Shown here piece by piece: positions 1 to 5,031 of a stretch of DNA of 5,031 nt. The stretch is from NCBI GenBank assembly GCA_031278835.1, contig JAITJP010000381.1, forward strand, positions 1-5,031, read 5' to 3'. Each line of letters begins with the position of its first letter. Positions within the stretch are counted from its first letter, which is position 1. A program made the translations under genes and the position numbers. Under the pieces are notes generated by a model that saw only the letters and a list, made by a program, of their open reading frames with translations, ran no database searches and was not told where the DNA came from. This stretch comes from Deltaproteobacteria bacterium. Lineage in GTDB: Bacteria > Desulfobacterota > Desulfarculia > Adiutricales > Adiutricaceae.

Positions 1-58
1 AAAGAACCCAGCTTTTTGCCTTGTCTCTGGCCCTTTTGGAAAAAGATTTTTACCAGGC

Positions 59-1294
59 TTAGGGCTTGTGAGCGGCGCTTCGGGCTTTGGGGTGGTTTTT
101 GGGGGCCCTTTTCTCGGCGGCCTTGTGAGGCGCGGCGGCGACCTTGTGGGCGGCGGTGGCGGCCTTATGGGGCGCGGCCTCGGGCTTGTGGCCGGCCTCG
201 GCCTTGTGGGGCGCGGCCTCGGGCTTGTGCACTGTGGAGGCGGGCTTGTGGGTGGCGGTGGAGTCGGCCTTTTTGGCTAAAACTTCGCGGAGGCGGCGGC
301 CGACAAAGTGGAAAAGCTGGAGCGGCTTCATGGAGCCTTTAGGATCTATGGCCGAAAGGGGCATCTCGGCCCGGGCCATGTTTTTATGACCACCGGCCGA
401 ACCGTAGGAGCCAAAGGCCTCGTGGGCCAGGGCGCCCAGGTTACTGGACCTGATGCCCAGGGAACGCAAGACCACCACCAGTTTGTCGTCATAAACGCCG
501 CAGGAAAAAGCCCGGCTAACCCCTTCAATTTGCATGAGAAAATCGGCGGCGATGACCAGAGTGTCGGAGTGATCGAGTTCCTGGAAATAAGTGGCGGCGT
601 AGTTTTTGTGAAAAACCACCGTGTTTAAGCCTTCCAGGAAATATTTAAAAGACTTGCGGCTGATGGGGGCCTGCTCAATTTGGCTCAAAAGGGGCAGATG
701 AACCAAGGGGTAGAGCCAACGAAAGGCCTCGACGTCCTCGATCTGGCCTTGGCGGGCGAAATTTAGGGTATCGGTTTTGATGGCGTAAAAAAGGGCCGTG
801 GCCAGGAGCTGATTGGGCTTAATCTTGGCCGCTTTTAGATATTGAACGAAGATGGTAGCCGTGGCCCCGTAATCGCTACGGATATCGATAAACTCGGGTT
901 GGGGCTGGTGAGGATTTAGATGACCGACCGGGTGGTGATCGACCACCACGGAAAAATGCATGTCCAGGGTTTGTGGGGTGTGGTGAGGCTGGGAATCAAC
1001 CATGGCCAGTTTGGTGTAATGGGAGACATCGATATCGTTTAAATGAACCAGGGTCAGGCCCAAGGCCCGCAGTAAGCGTAGGTTGTCTGGGCGCCGGCAC
1101 TCGTTGGTACTGGCCACGGTGACCTGGGCCACCCGACGCCACAGCAGTCTTTTCAAAGCCACCGAGCTGGCAATGGAGTCGGGGTCAGCGGTAATGACGA
1201 TCAAAACGCGGTCTTCGTGGGAAAAATGATTTAACAAAGGGACCTTGGCTGACCGTTTGGCCGCGTGACAGGGATCTTTCGTTGTTTCTGTCAT
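59..1294 (-). CDS. DHH/DHHA1 family phosphoesterase (NrnA/RecJ-like) with a low-complexity AHKP-rich C-terminal tail
   Basis: The 411-residue protein has the order of a DHH phosphoesterase, a metal-dependent cytosolic family that includes oligoribonuclease/pAp phosphatase NrnA and RecJ. Visible motifs are motif I ADPDS (residues 36-40, D37 and D39), motif II VDS (D100), the name-giving DHH (119-121), motif IV KTDT (D175) and the DHHA1 glycine-rich substrate motif around GSAGGHKN (298-305). The histidine that usually precedes NPDxD in motif I is absent, probably a subfamily trait. The catalytic part ends near residue 340, the usual NrnA length. Residues 343-411 are an added Ala/His/Lys/Pro tail with HK dipeptides about every seven residues. 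The ATG at 1294 has no good Shine-Dalgarno; GAGG lies 16 bases upstream, within a hairpin. A promoter is proposed at 1392-1420. No clear terminator follows the TAA. The family call is firm; the exact substrate (nanoRNA, pAp or a cyclic dinucleotide product) cannot be told from sequence. Confidence 0.9.
   Translation of the reverse strand: MTETTKDPCHAAKRSAKVPLLNHFSHEDRVLIVITADPDSIASSVALKRLLWRRVAQVTVASTNECRRPDNLRLLRALGLTLVHLNDIDVSHYTKLAMVDSQPHHTPQTLDMHFSVVVDHHPVGHLNPHQPQPEFIDIRSDYGATATIFVQYLKAAKIKPNQLLATALFYAIKTDTLNFARQGQIEDVEAFRWLYPLVHLPLLSQIEQAPISRKSFKYFLEGLNTVVFHKNYAATYFQELDHSDTLVIAADFLMQIEGVSRAFSCGVYDDKLVVVLRSLGIRSSNLGALAHEAFGSYGSAGGHKNMARAEMPLSAIDPKGSMKPLQLFHFVGRRLREVLAKKADSTATHKPASTVHKPEAAPHKAEAGHKPEAAPHKAATAAHKVAAAPHKAAEKRAPKNHPKARSAAHKP
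161..238 (-). repeat. Two tandem 39-bp units inside the DHH gene tail
   Basis: Positions 161-190 and 200-229 match over 30 bases with one difference (A at 167, G at 206), giving a 39-bp tandem period. Each unit encodes 13 residues starting HKPEAAPHKA. The period is a multiple of three, so gain or loss of units would keep the frame. Related but more diverged units extend on both sides (about 62-250). Confidence 0.85.
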
Positions 1295-1311
1295 AAATAA
1301 CCCAAGGAAAC

Positions 1312-1331
1312 CTCAAAAAGTGTTTTTTGAG
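1312..1331. promoter_or_regulatory. Hairpin in the 5' leader of the DHH gene
   Basis: CTCAAAAA (1312-1319) and TTTTTGAG (1324-1331) form a perfect 8-bp inverted repeat around a 4-base loop. In the minus-strand transcript the hairpin ends 17 bases before the DHH start codon, and its 3' arm covers the GAG of the only GAGG near the start. No T-run follows in the minus direction, so it does not look like a terminator. A role in translation control is inference only. Confidence 0.45.
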
Positions 1332-1391
1332 ATAGAAATTGGGCTTGAAATTTGATTATTTAAGCAAATTTTCATAGCCTATGATTTTACG

Positions 1392-1420
1392 ATAATATTA
1401 GATAACCTTTCCTAGTTCAA
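1392..1420 (-). promoter_or_regulatory. Candidate sigma-70 promoter for the DHH gene
   Basis: On the minus strand TTGAAC (1415-1420) and TATTAT (1392-1397) are separated by exactly 17 bases. The -10 box matches consensus at five of six positions and the -35 box at four. Transcription would start near 1385 and give a leader of about 90 nt ahead of the ATG at 1294. The region is AT-rich, so chance matches are more likely than elsewhere. Confidence 0.5.
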
Positions 1421-1473
1421 AGGCCTTGTTTGGTACTTAGGGCGCTCATTTAATTAATAAAGTGAAGGCCAAT

Positions 1474-1499
1474 CTTAGGGATCCTGGCCGGATCCTAAG
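1474..1499. repeat. Inverted repeat between the transposase and DHH genes
   Basis: CTTAGGGATCC (1474-1484) pairs with GGATCCTAAG (1490-1499) around a 5-base loop; one extra G is bulged, leaving 10 base pairs. It lies about 60 bases past the transposase stop and upstream of the proposed DHH promoter. No T-run follows on either strand. It could be a transcription barrier, part of the insertion element end, or a small palindromic repeat. Confidence 0.5.
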
Positions 1500-1538
1500 T
1501 TAACTATGACATATTGGTTTCATTTTGACAACCAAGGC

Positions 1539-1557
1539 GGCGGCCCGGCTGGCCGCC
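1539..1557 (-). terminator. GC-rich hairpin directly after the transposase stop
   Basis: GGCGGCC (1539-1545) and GGCCGCC (1551-1557) form a perfect 7-bp stem with a 5-base loop, starting immediately after the transposase TAA. The downstream minus-strand sequence (GCCTTGGTTGTC) has only a broken set of Ts, so intrinsic termination would be weak. It may instead protect the 3' end or reduce read-through into the DHH gene. Confidence 0.4.
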
Positions 1558-3174
1558 TTAGTCGGCTAGGCCGGCGTAAGTACGGAGATCATTTTCGCTA
1601 AGGCTTAAGATAATTAGAATTTCTTTTTGCGTGTCGGTTAGGGGGGTGATGTCTTTTTGGCCACGGGGCTTGGTGACCAGGCTAATTTTAGCCAGCTCGG
1701 CCAAAGCCTCTTTAAGATCCCAGCCGCGGGTTTTCAAAAAGCCGTGAAGCTTATCCTCCAGATAAGTTACGACAATCAGGGCGATAAAGCAGCAAAAAAG
1801 TTTGCCCTCGGTTATGGATTCTGAAGAATAAGGGTTGGGTGGAGTGGAGAAAAAACCTTTCAAGCCCCAGAGGTCATTGACGTTTTCTAAGTAATATTCA
1901 ATCTGGCTGACCAGGCTGTAACTGTTAAAGGCCTTATGGGGGCTGATATTTGCGCTCGAAAGCAAGGCTTCGAAACCGGCGTTTTTCAAGGTCTGGTCGA
2001 TGGCGGCCGTGTTACGCTTATAGGTAAAGGTTTTGTCTTTTTTTATTTTGATATCAAAATAGGGGCTATAGTCTTTATCGAGTTGATCAGGCAGGGTTTT
2101 TAGTAATTTTAGGTCTTCTTCCTTGGACTCGATTGTCCATAAAAGTCGGCTTTTTCTAAGCTCGGCCAAATTATCCGAAAAGTAAAGGTTTAACGAGCTG
2201 TCCGTTTCGGGCATAAAATCTTTAATCGAAATGGCCTGAACGTAATTTCCTATCAAGTTAGACTCCAAGCGGATCGAGTCTCTATGTTGATCGATTATTT
2301 GGAGAAGTTTCTGGTCTTGGTTAGGAACCTGGATGATAAAATCATAACCCTTGGCCTCTAAATACTTAACGTTTTCAATGGACAGAAAATCTTCGCGTAA
2401 AACCAGTTCCAAGTCCTTAAGGCCAAGCTCTTTGTTTAGGACCATCAGGCTTTTTAGGTCAGACTTTTTGCTCCTTGGGCCCTGGTAAAGGACATAGCAA
2501 ACGGGCAGCCCTATATTGTCGGCCACAAACATGCCGACATTGAGGCCGACTCTACGGCCGGCGTGAAAGCGCTCCTCTTGGTCGTCAAATAAGTCATTGG
2601 CGAAATGTTTATAGGAAATGGCGTCATAGACCGACAGGGTCGACTTGGGCAGATGTTGAAGCCAGTCTTTAAAAAAGCCCAGCCGCTCTTCCAGGCTAAT
2701 ATTGGCGAAATATCTGGGGGCTGAGTCTAACTCCAAAGGTTTATACCTCAAGGTATAAACCTCGGAAAAGTCAAGCATGTCATGGAAGGAGTTACCGACC
2801 GCGGCCATGGCATAGGCCGTCGATTTGATGAACTCATGGTCATGGCAGTTTTTTTCCAAAATCTCGTTTAGGCCCATGAAAATAAGGGCGCTAGCGAAGA
2901 GGGCTTCGCCACCAAATGACTGCCCGGTTTCGTGCGGCGACTCGATGGCCGGCTCGATTGACTGACTTGGGCAAAGTTCCCAATATTGGTCGTTGGGAAT
3001 GAGTTTATTGGTCGCCAAATCAAGTTTACCAATGAGTACCTTTTTGTTAATGGCTTTTCCCACCTGGTTTTGAGATATTAGAAAAGTCTTGTAAACGGCC
3101 GGGTCAGGGCCTTTGCCGGGCACGATGACGCAGCCATCTGGGAGCGGGACTTGAAGATTCTTATCAAGGGTCAT
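1558..3174 (-). CDS. IS1634/IS4-type DDE transposase, possibly with a degenerate active site
   Basis: The 538-residue protein matches the layout of IS1634-type transposases, which cut and rejoin insertion-sequence ends with an RNase H-fold DDE site. The first acidic motif is VYDAISYKHF (D184), followed by the family-like stretch GRRVGLNVGMFVADNIGLP (206-224) and YQGPRSKKSDLKSL (230-243). The second motif region is VLREDFLSIENVKYLEAKGYD (258-278); family members normally show DRGF where this protein has R260-E261-D262-F263. The third is SQIEYYLE (E426), followed by the hydrophobic segment FCCFIALIVVTYLE (460-473). The length is full for the family and no frameshift is seen. The ATG at 3174 has a weak GAAAGAG upstream. 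By eye its base composition is more AT-rich than the DHH and DnaJ genes, which fits mobile DNA. The family call is good; whether it is still active is doubtful. Confidence 0.82.
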   Translation of the reverse strand: MTLDKNLQVPLPDGCVIVPGKGPDPAVYKTFLISQNQVGKAINKKVLIGKLDLATNKLIPNDQYWELCPSQSIEPAIESPHETGQSFGGEALFASALIFMGLNEILEKNCHDHEFIKSTAYAMAAVGNSFHDMLDFSEVYTLRYKPLELDSAPRYFANISLEERLGFFKDWLQHLPKSTLSVYDAISYKHFANDLFDDQEERFHAGRRVGLNVGMFVADNIGLPVCYVLYQGPRSKKSDLKSLMVLNKELGLKDLELVLREDFLSIENVKYLEAKGYDFIIQVPNQDQKLLQIIDQHRDSIRLESNLIGNYVQAISIKDFMPETDSSLNLYFSDNLAELRKSRLLWTIESKEEDLKLLKTLPDQLDKDYSPYFDIKIKKDKTFTYKRNTAAIDQTLKNAGFEALLSSANISPHKAFNSYSLVSQIEYYLENVNDLWGLKGFFSTPPNPYSSESITEGKLFCCFIALIVVTYLEDKLHGFLKTRGWDLKEALAELAKISLVTKPRGQKDITPLTDTQKEILIILSLSENDLRTYAGLAD

Positions 3175-3177
3175 GGG

Positions 3178-3428
3178 CTCTTTCGATTCTCTTGTTATTT
3201 TTCTTTTAAAAAACCTTATGTTATAAGAGTCATGGCCGTTTTGGCCTTAAATTATGGGGCTTTTGACGACTTCCCCCGTAAAGGGGCCTAGGAGCCCCCA
3301 GGTGGCTCTAAAGGGCCGGCCCGGCGTATTTGTCGCCTTTGGCTGGCCAAAGAGCCGTGAGGGGCCTTTTTGACCGATTACGGGCCGGTTTTGGGCAGGT
3401 CAGTGAAGGGCCCTTTTGGGCCAAAAAC
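3178..3428. other. Gene-free, hairpin-rich spacer upstream of the transposase
   Basis: I see no credible gene in this stretch; the open frame on the plus strand is GC-rich and runs into the DnaJ gene in antisense. It holds several short inverted repeats: CCCC/GGGG (3274-3286), a bulged 7-bp stem (3289-3296 with 3304-3310), CTTTGGC/GCCAAAG separated by two bases (3337-3352), and GGCCC/GGGCC around TTTT (3409-3422). A TATAAC on the minus strand near 3221-3226 is the best -10 candidate for the transposase, but it lacks a matching -35 box. Confidence 0.5.
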
Positions 3429-3471
3429 AAAAAATCTCAAAGCTCCGACGGTGGGGCTTTGAGATTTTTTT
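3429..3471 (-). terminator. Strong, near-symmetric intrinsic terminator after the DnaJ-like gene
   Basis: AAAAAATCTCAAAGC (3429-3443) and GCTTTGAGATTTTTT (3456-3470) form a perfect 15-bp stem around a 12-base loop region that can pair a little further. The hairpin starts four bases past the TAA of the DnaJ-like gene, and its 3' arm ends in a run of Ts on either strand, so it can stop transcription in both directions. It makes read-through from the DnaJ-like gene into the transposase unlikely. Confidence 0.92.
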
Positions 3472-3474
3472 GGC

Positions 3475-4506
3475 TTAGCCGATCTCATCTTGGGGCAAAG
3501 GGGCCAGCTCTTGGAGCTTTTCGACCAGTTCGGCGGCCTCGGGGGAGAGTTCCACCGGCAAGACCACCTTGACGGTGACGTAGAGATCGCCGGCTTTTTT
3601 GTCCGTGACCACGCCTTTGCCTTTGAGCCTAAATTTGGCCCCGTTTTGGGTGCCGGGCGGAATGGTCAGGGAGGCCTTGTCCGAGATATTGGGGATCTCC
3701 ACCTTCCCGCCCAAAAGGGCCAAGTAAAGGCTAATCTTTTTTTCCATGGAGAGATTGCCGTCATTGTCCCGGGTAAAAACCCGATCCGGATTAACCTTGA
3801 CCAAAAGCTCAAGATCGCCGGGGGCGCCGCCATCCTGACCGGGATAACCTTTACCCCTGAGGCGGATCTTTTGCCCGTCTTTGACCCCGGCCGGAATGTG
3901 GGTTTTGAGGGTCTCGGGTTTCATGACGCTGCCCTGGCCCCGACAAACCGAGCAAACCCTGGTGCCTTTTTCGACTCGGCCTTTGCCGCCGCACTTTGAG
4001 CAGGGTTCGGGCACGTCCAGTTTCATGGTTATGTCCAGACCCTTAACGGCGTCCCTAAAATCCAAAGACAAGGTATGTTCGCGGTTTTGACCCTTGGTGG
4101 GGACGAAAGACTGCTGGCCAAAACCCCCTAAATTATCGAAGGAAAAGGTACTAGAGCTCCGGCGATTACCGCCCCTGGTAGTTTTGGCCCCTCCGCCAAA
4201 AAGATCGGCAAAGAGATCGCCCCAGGGAAAATCGTTCATGTTAAAGTTGGGCTGCTGATAGCCCGTGCCGCCAAAACCTCGGTCAAAGAAAGCTTCCTGA
4301 CCCAGGTTGTCGTATTCGGCTTTTTTACTGGGATCGGACAGGATGTCGTAAGCCGTGGACAGTTCTTTAAACTTCTCCTCGGCCTGCTGGTCGCCCGGAT
4401 TGACGTCGGGATGATACTTACGGGCCAACTTGCGATAGGCTTTTTTTATGTCCGCCTCGCTGGCCTTTTTGTCCACGCCCAGGGTTTTATAGGGATCAAT
4501 TTTCAT
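3475..4506 (-). CDS. DnaJ/CbpA-like J-domain co-chaperone with a half-size zinc finger
   Basis: The 343-residue protein is an Hsp40 co-chaperone that would stimulate a DnaK-type Hsp70 ATPase and deliver unfolded clients in the cytosol. Residues 1-70 are a typical J domain with YHPDVNPGD (HPD at 32-34). A Gly/Phe-rich linker follows (about 76-138) with a DLFADLFGGG stretch. The C-terminal client-binding part (from about 140) contains IPAGVKDGQKIRLRGKG (205-220) and IPPGTQNGAKFRLKGKG (282-298). The zinc region has only two motifs, CSKCGGKG (169-176) and CSVCRGQG (185-192), where DnaJ has four and CbpA none. The start is well set: AGGTG lies 8 bases before the ATG, and a near-consensus promoter lies about 150 bases upstream. 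No dnaK or grpE is in the window, and neither a CIRCE element nor a clear heat-shock sigma promoter is seen. It is close to DnaJ in the C-terminal half but should not be named dnaJ without checking for another copy. Confidence 0.93.
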   Translation of the reverse strand: MKIDPYKTLGVDKKASEADIKKAYRKLARKYHPDVNPGDQQAEEKFKELSTAYDILSDPSKKAEYDNLGQEAFFDRGFGGTGYQQPNFNMNDFPWGDLFADLFGGGAKTTRGGNRRSSSTFSFDNLGGFGQQSFVPTKGQNREHTLSLDFRDAVKGLDITMKLDVPEPCSKCGGKGRVEKGTRVCSVCRGQGSVMKPETLKTHIPAGVKDGQKIRLRGKGYPGQDGGAPGDLELLVKVNPDRVFTRDNDGNLSMEKKISLYLALLGGKVEIPNISDKASLTIPPGTQNGAKFRLKGKGVVTDKKAGDLYVTVKVVLPVELSPEAAELVEKLQELAPLPQDEIG

Positions 4507-4514
4507 AGATTAAA

Positions 4515-4519
4515 CACCT
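4515..4519 (-). promoter_or_regulatory. Ribosome binding site of the DnaJ-like gene
   Basis: AGGTG on the minus strand lies 8 bases before the ATG at 4504-4506, an ordinary Shine-Dalgarno spacing that supports this start. An AU-rich hairpin lies just upstream. Confidence 0.75.
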
Positions 4520-4525
4520 AAAAAT

Positions 4526-4543
4526 ACATATATTTCTATATAT
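4526..4543 (-). promoter_or_regulatory. AU-rich hairpin with GAAA loop next to the ribosome binding site
   Basis: In the minus-strand RNA, AUAUAUA (4537-4543) pairs with UAUAUGU (4526-4532) around a GAAA tetraloop, giving seven pairs including one G-U. It ends six bases before the Shine-Dalgarno. It does not cover that site, so it is not a classic thermometer; a stand-by or temperature-sensitive role is speculation. Confidence 0.3.
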
Positions 4544-4592
4544 CTCTCTCAAAAGTCTATTTTAAATTACCTCTCTAGCCAAACTAAAGAGT

Positions 4593-4645
4593 GGTCTGGG
4601 ACCTGGTCACGACTGACTTGAGCCAGTCAGGTCTCCAAAGGAGCC
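4593..4645 (-). promoter_or_regulatory. Hairpin cluster in the DnaJ-like gene leader
   Basis: Four short stems crowd into about 50 bases shortly after the predicted transcription start: GGTC/GACC (4593-4596 with 4600-4603), GACCTG/CAGGTC (4600-4605 with 4628-4633), CTGACT/AGTCAG (4613-4618 with 4625-4630) and GG-CTCC/GGAG-CC with one bulge (4630-4636 with 4640-4645). Several share bases and cannot form together, which is the pattern of a leader with alternative folds. No T-run typical of an attenuator follows, and I recognise no known riboswitch. Confidence 0.4.
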
Positions 4646-4658
4646 GGTCTCACCGCAG

Positions 4659-4687
4659 ATTGTAGAGAGTTGCCCCAAAGGTGTCAA
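4659..4687 (-). promoter_or_regulatory. Near-consensus sigma-70 promoter for the DnaJ-like gene
   Basis: On the minus strand a perfect TTGACA (4682-4687) is followed after exactly 17 bases by TACAAT (4659-4664), which matches the -10 consensus at five of six positions. Transcription would start near 4652 and give a leader of about 145 nt. This is a strong housekeeping-type promoter, which suggests substantial expression without heat-shock sigma control. Confidence 0.85.
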
Positions 4688-4700
4688 TGGTCTTGGGTCA

Positions 4701-4728
4701 AAAGCGCTTTGGGTTTTTTAAAAAGCCC
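4701..4728. promoter_or_regulatory. Two adjoining palindromes upstream of the -35 box
   Basis: AAAGCGCTTT (4701-4710) is a perfect 10-bp palindrome. It abuts an 18-bp near-palindrome (4711-4728, GGGTTTTTTAAAAAGCCC, with one mismatched pair). They lie 14 to 41 bases upstream of the -35 box, where an activator site or an A/T-rich UP element would sit. Function is inferred from position only. Confidence 0.35.
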
Positions 4729-4938
4729 CTTTTAAAAATAAAATCGGGAATAGACCCAAAAACGGTCAAAAGCAAATGTCACACCTTAAAGTTAAGTCTC
4801 CTTGGTCAAACAGTCAAGCCCCACTCGCGACAAAATTTAGGTGGTTAAAGCTAAAGCAAACGGAGACCGGCCTTAGTGAGGGGCTTCATCTCCAGGTCCT
4901 TTTGACAGGTATAGCTACCCGGAATCAGTTAAAAAATC

Positions 4939-5031
4939 TCACTGGAAAAATTTTTCAAATTCTTCAATTGAATCAGAAAGGGTAGCTTTAACCAAAAGAA
5001 TGTCAAATTTCTCTACGTCAGTTATTTTTTT
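4939..5031 (-). CDS. C-terminal end of an unidentified protein (partial, runs off the window)
   Basis: From the right edge the minus strand reads 30 sense codons and then TGA at 4939-4941. The residues are KKITDVEKFDILLVKATLSD followed by SIEEFEKFFQ. The mix of charged and hydrophobic residues, ending in an acidic helix-like SIEEFEKFF, looks like a real protein end, and the strand agrees with the other genes. I do not recognise the family. The piece is short enough to be chance, so the call is tentative. No hairpin terminator with a T-run follows. Confidence 0.42.
   Translation of the reverse strand, partial: KKITDVEKFDILLVKATLSDSIEEFEKFFQ

Larger units (their letters stand above)
1465..3248 (-). 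mobile_element. Possible extent of the IS1634-like insertion element (ends unresolved)
   Basis: A full-length transposase alone between two unrelated genes implies an insertion sequence. The only matching inverted pair found at sensible distances is AAGGCCAA (1465-1472) and TTGGCCTT (3241-3248), 93 bases past the stop and 74 bases before the start. The match does not extend further and no flanking target duplication is visible (AAAGTG against AAATTATG). An 8-bp match between two spacers of this size is expected about once by chance, so these ends are a guess. Confidence 0.22.
4507..4938 (-). other. Long non-coding region: promoter and structured leader of the DnaJ-like gene
   Basis: No convincing gene is present on either strand. 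The left third is the leader of the DnaJ-like gene (4507-4651), the middle holds its promoter and two adjoining palindromes, and the right third (4730-4938) contains a repeated GGTCAAAAGC (4696-4705 and 4764-4773) and two nested short inverted pairs reaching back into the leader. A small RNA made from the promoter, either ending before the DnaJ-like gene or processed from its leader, is possible but not shown. Confidence 0.55.

Noticed and set aside
161..238. CRISPR array
   Set aside because: The repeat units are tandem, in frame with the DHH gene and lack unique spacers; they encode a repetitive protein tail.
16..389. Three plus-strand open frames (16-342, 68-280, 144-389) rich in Gly, Arg, Trp and Cys
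   Set aside because: They are antisense shadows of the repetitive, GC-rich 3' end of the DHH gene; their composition is not protein-like.
308..628. Open frames on both strands inside the DHH gene (308-628 plus, 346-528 minus)
   Set aside because: The DHH frame here contains the DHHA1 motif and clear family sequence, so the overlapping frames are shadows.
3330..4090. Plus-strand open frames opposite the DnaJ-like gene (3330-3572, 3490-3999, 3881-4090)
   Set aside because: The minus-strand frame is a well-recognised J-domain protein across this region; the plus-strand frames have no family resemblance.
4593..4651. tRNA, SRP RNA or known riboswitch in the DnaJ leader
   Set aside because: The hairpins do not give a cloverleaf, and none of the conserved bases of SRP RNA or the riboswitches I know are present.
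4507..4700. CIRCE element or sigma-32 promoter upstream of the DnaJ-like gene
   Set aside because: No TTAGCACTC/GAGTGCTAA pair and no CTTGAA with CCCCAT-type -10 box were found at a sensible spacing; a sigma-70 promoter explains the region better.
1523..4906. Recurring TTTTGAC word in the spacers (for example 1523-1529, 3261-3267, 4900-4906)
   Set aside because: The word also occurs inside the DnaJ-like gene (near 4085), so it is not specific to regulatory regions.
4776..4985. Plus-strand frame of 69 codons
   Set aside because: No Shine-Dalgarno precedes the ATG, the protein has no recognisable features, and it overlaps a more protein-like minus-strand partial frame at 4939-5031.

Overview
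The window reads as one stretch of a bacterial chromosome of intermediate GC content in which every convincing gene lies on the minus strand. The DHH phosphoesterase with an ADPDS-type first motif, the DnaJ-like protein and the IS1634-type transposase together suggest Desulfobacterota (former Deltaproteobacteria). That is a judgement from protein style, held with low to moderate confidence; no rRNA or marker gene is present.

Read in the direction of transcription (right to left): 4939-5031 looks like the last 30 codons of a gene that enters from outside the window. A gene-free stretch of about 430 bases follows (4507-4938). It holds a near-consensus sigma-70 promoter (TTGACA, 17 bases, TACAAT) and, downstream of it, a leader of about 145 nt that can fold into several partly exclusive hairpins. 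The DnaJ-like co-chaperone gene (3475-4506) comes next, with a good Shine-Dalgarno and a strong intrinsic terminator just past its stop. Unusually, its zinc-binding region has two CxxCxGxG motifs instead of four.

A GC-rich, hairpin-rich spacer (3178-3428) separates this gene from a 538-residue DDE transposase of the IS1634/IS4 type (1558-3174), whose second catalytic aspartate position looks altered. The ends of the element could not be fixed; only a weak 8-bp inverted pair was found. A hairpin-bearing spacer (1295-1557) with a plausible promoter then leads into a DHH/DHHA1 phosphoesterase gene (59-1294). That protein ends in a roughly 65-residue Ala/His/Lys/Pro tail built from near-heptad HK repeats, which the usual family members lack.

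The genes do not form an obvious pathway or operon. The DnaJ gene and the DHH gene each appear to have their own promoter, and the transposase looks like an insertion between two housekeeping-type genes. No new multi-gene system was found. The points most worth a second look are the repetitive tail of the DHH protein, the half-size zinc finger of the DnaJ protein, its structured leader, and the altered transposase active site.
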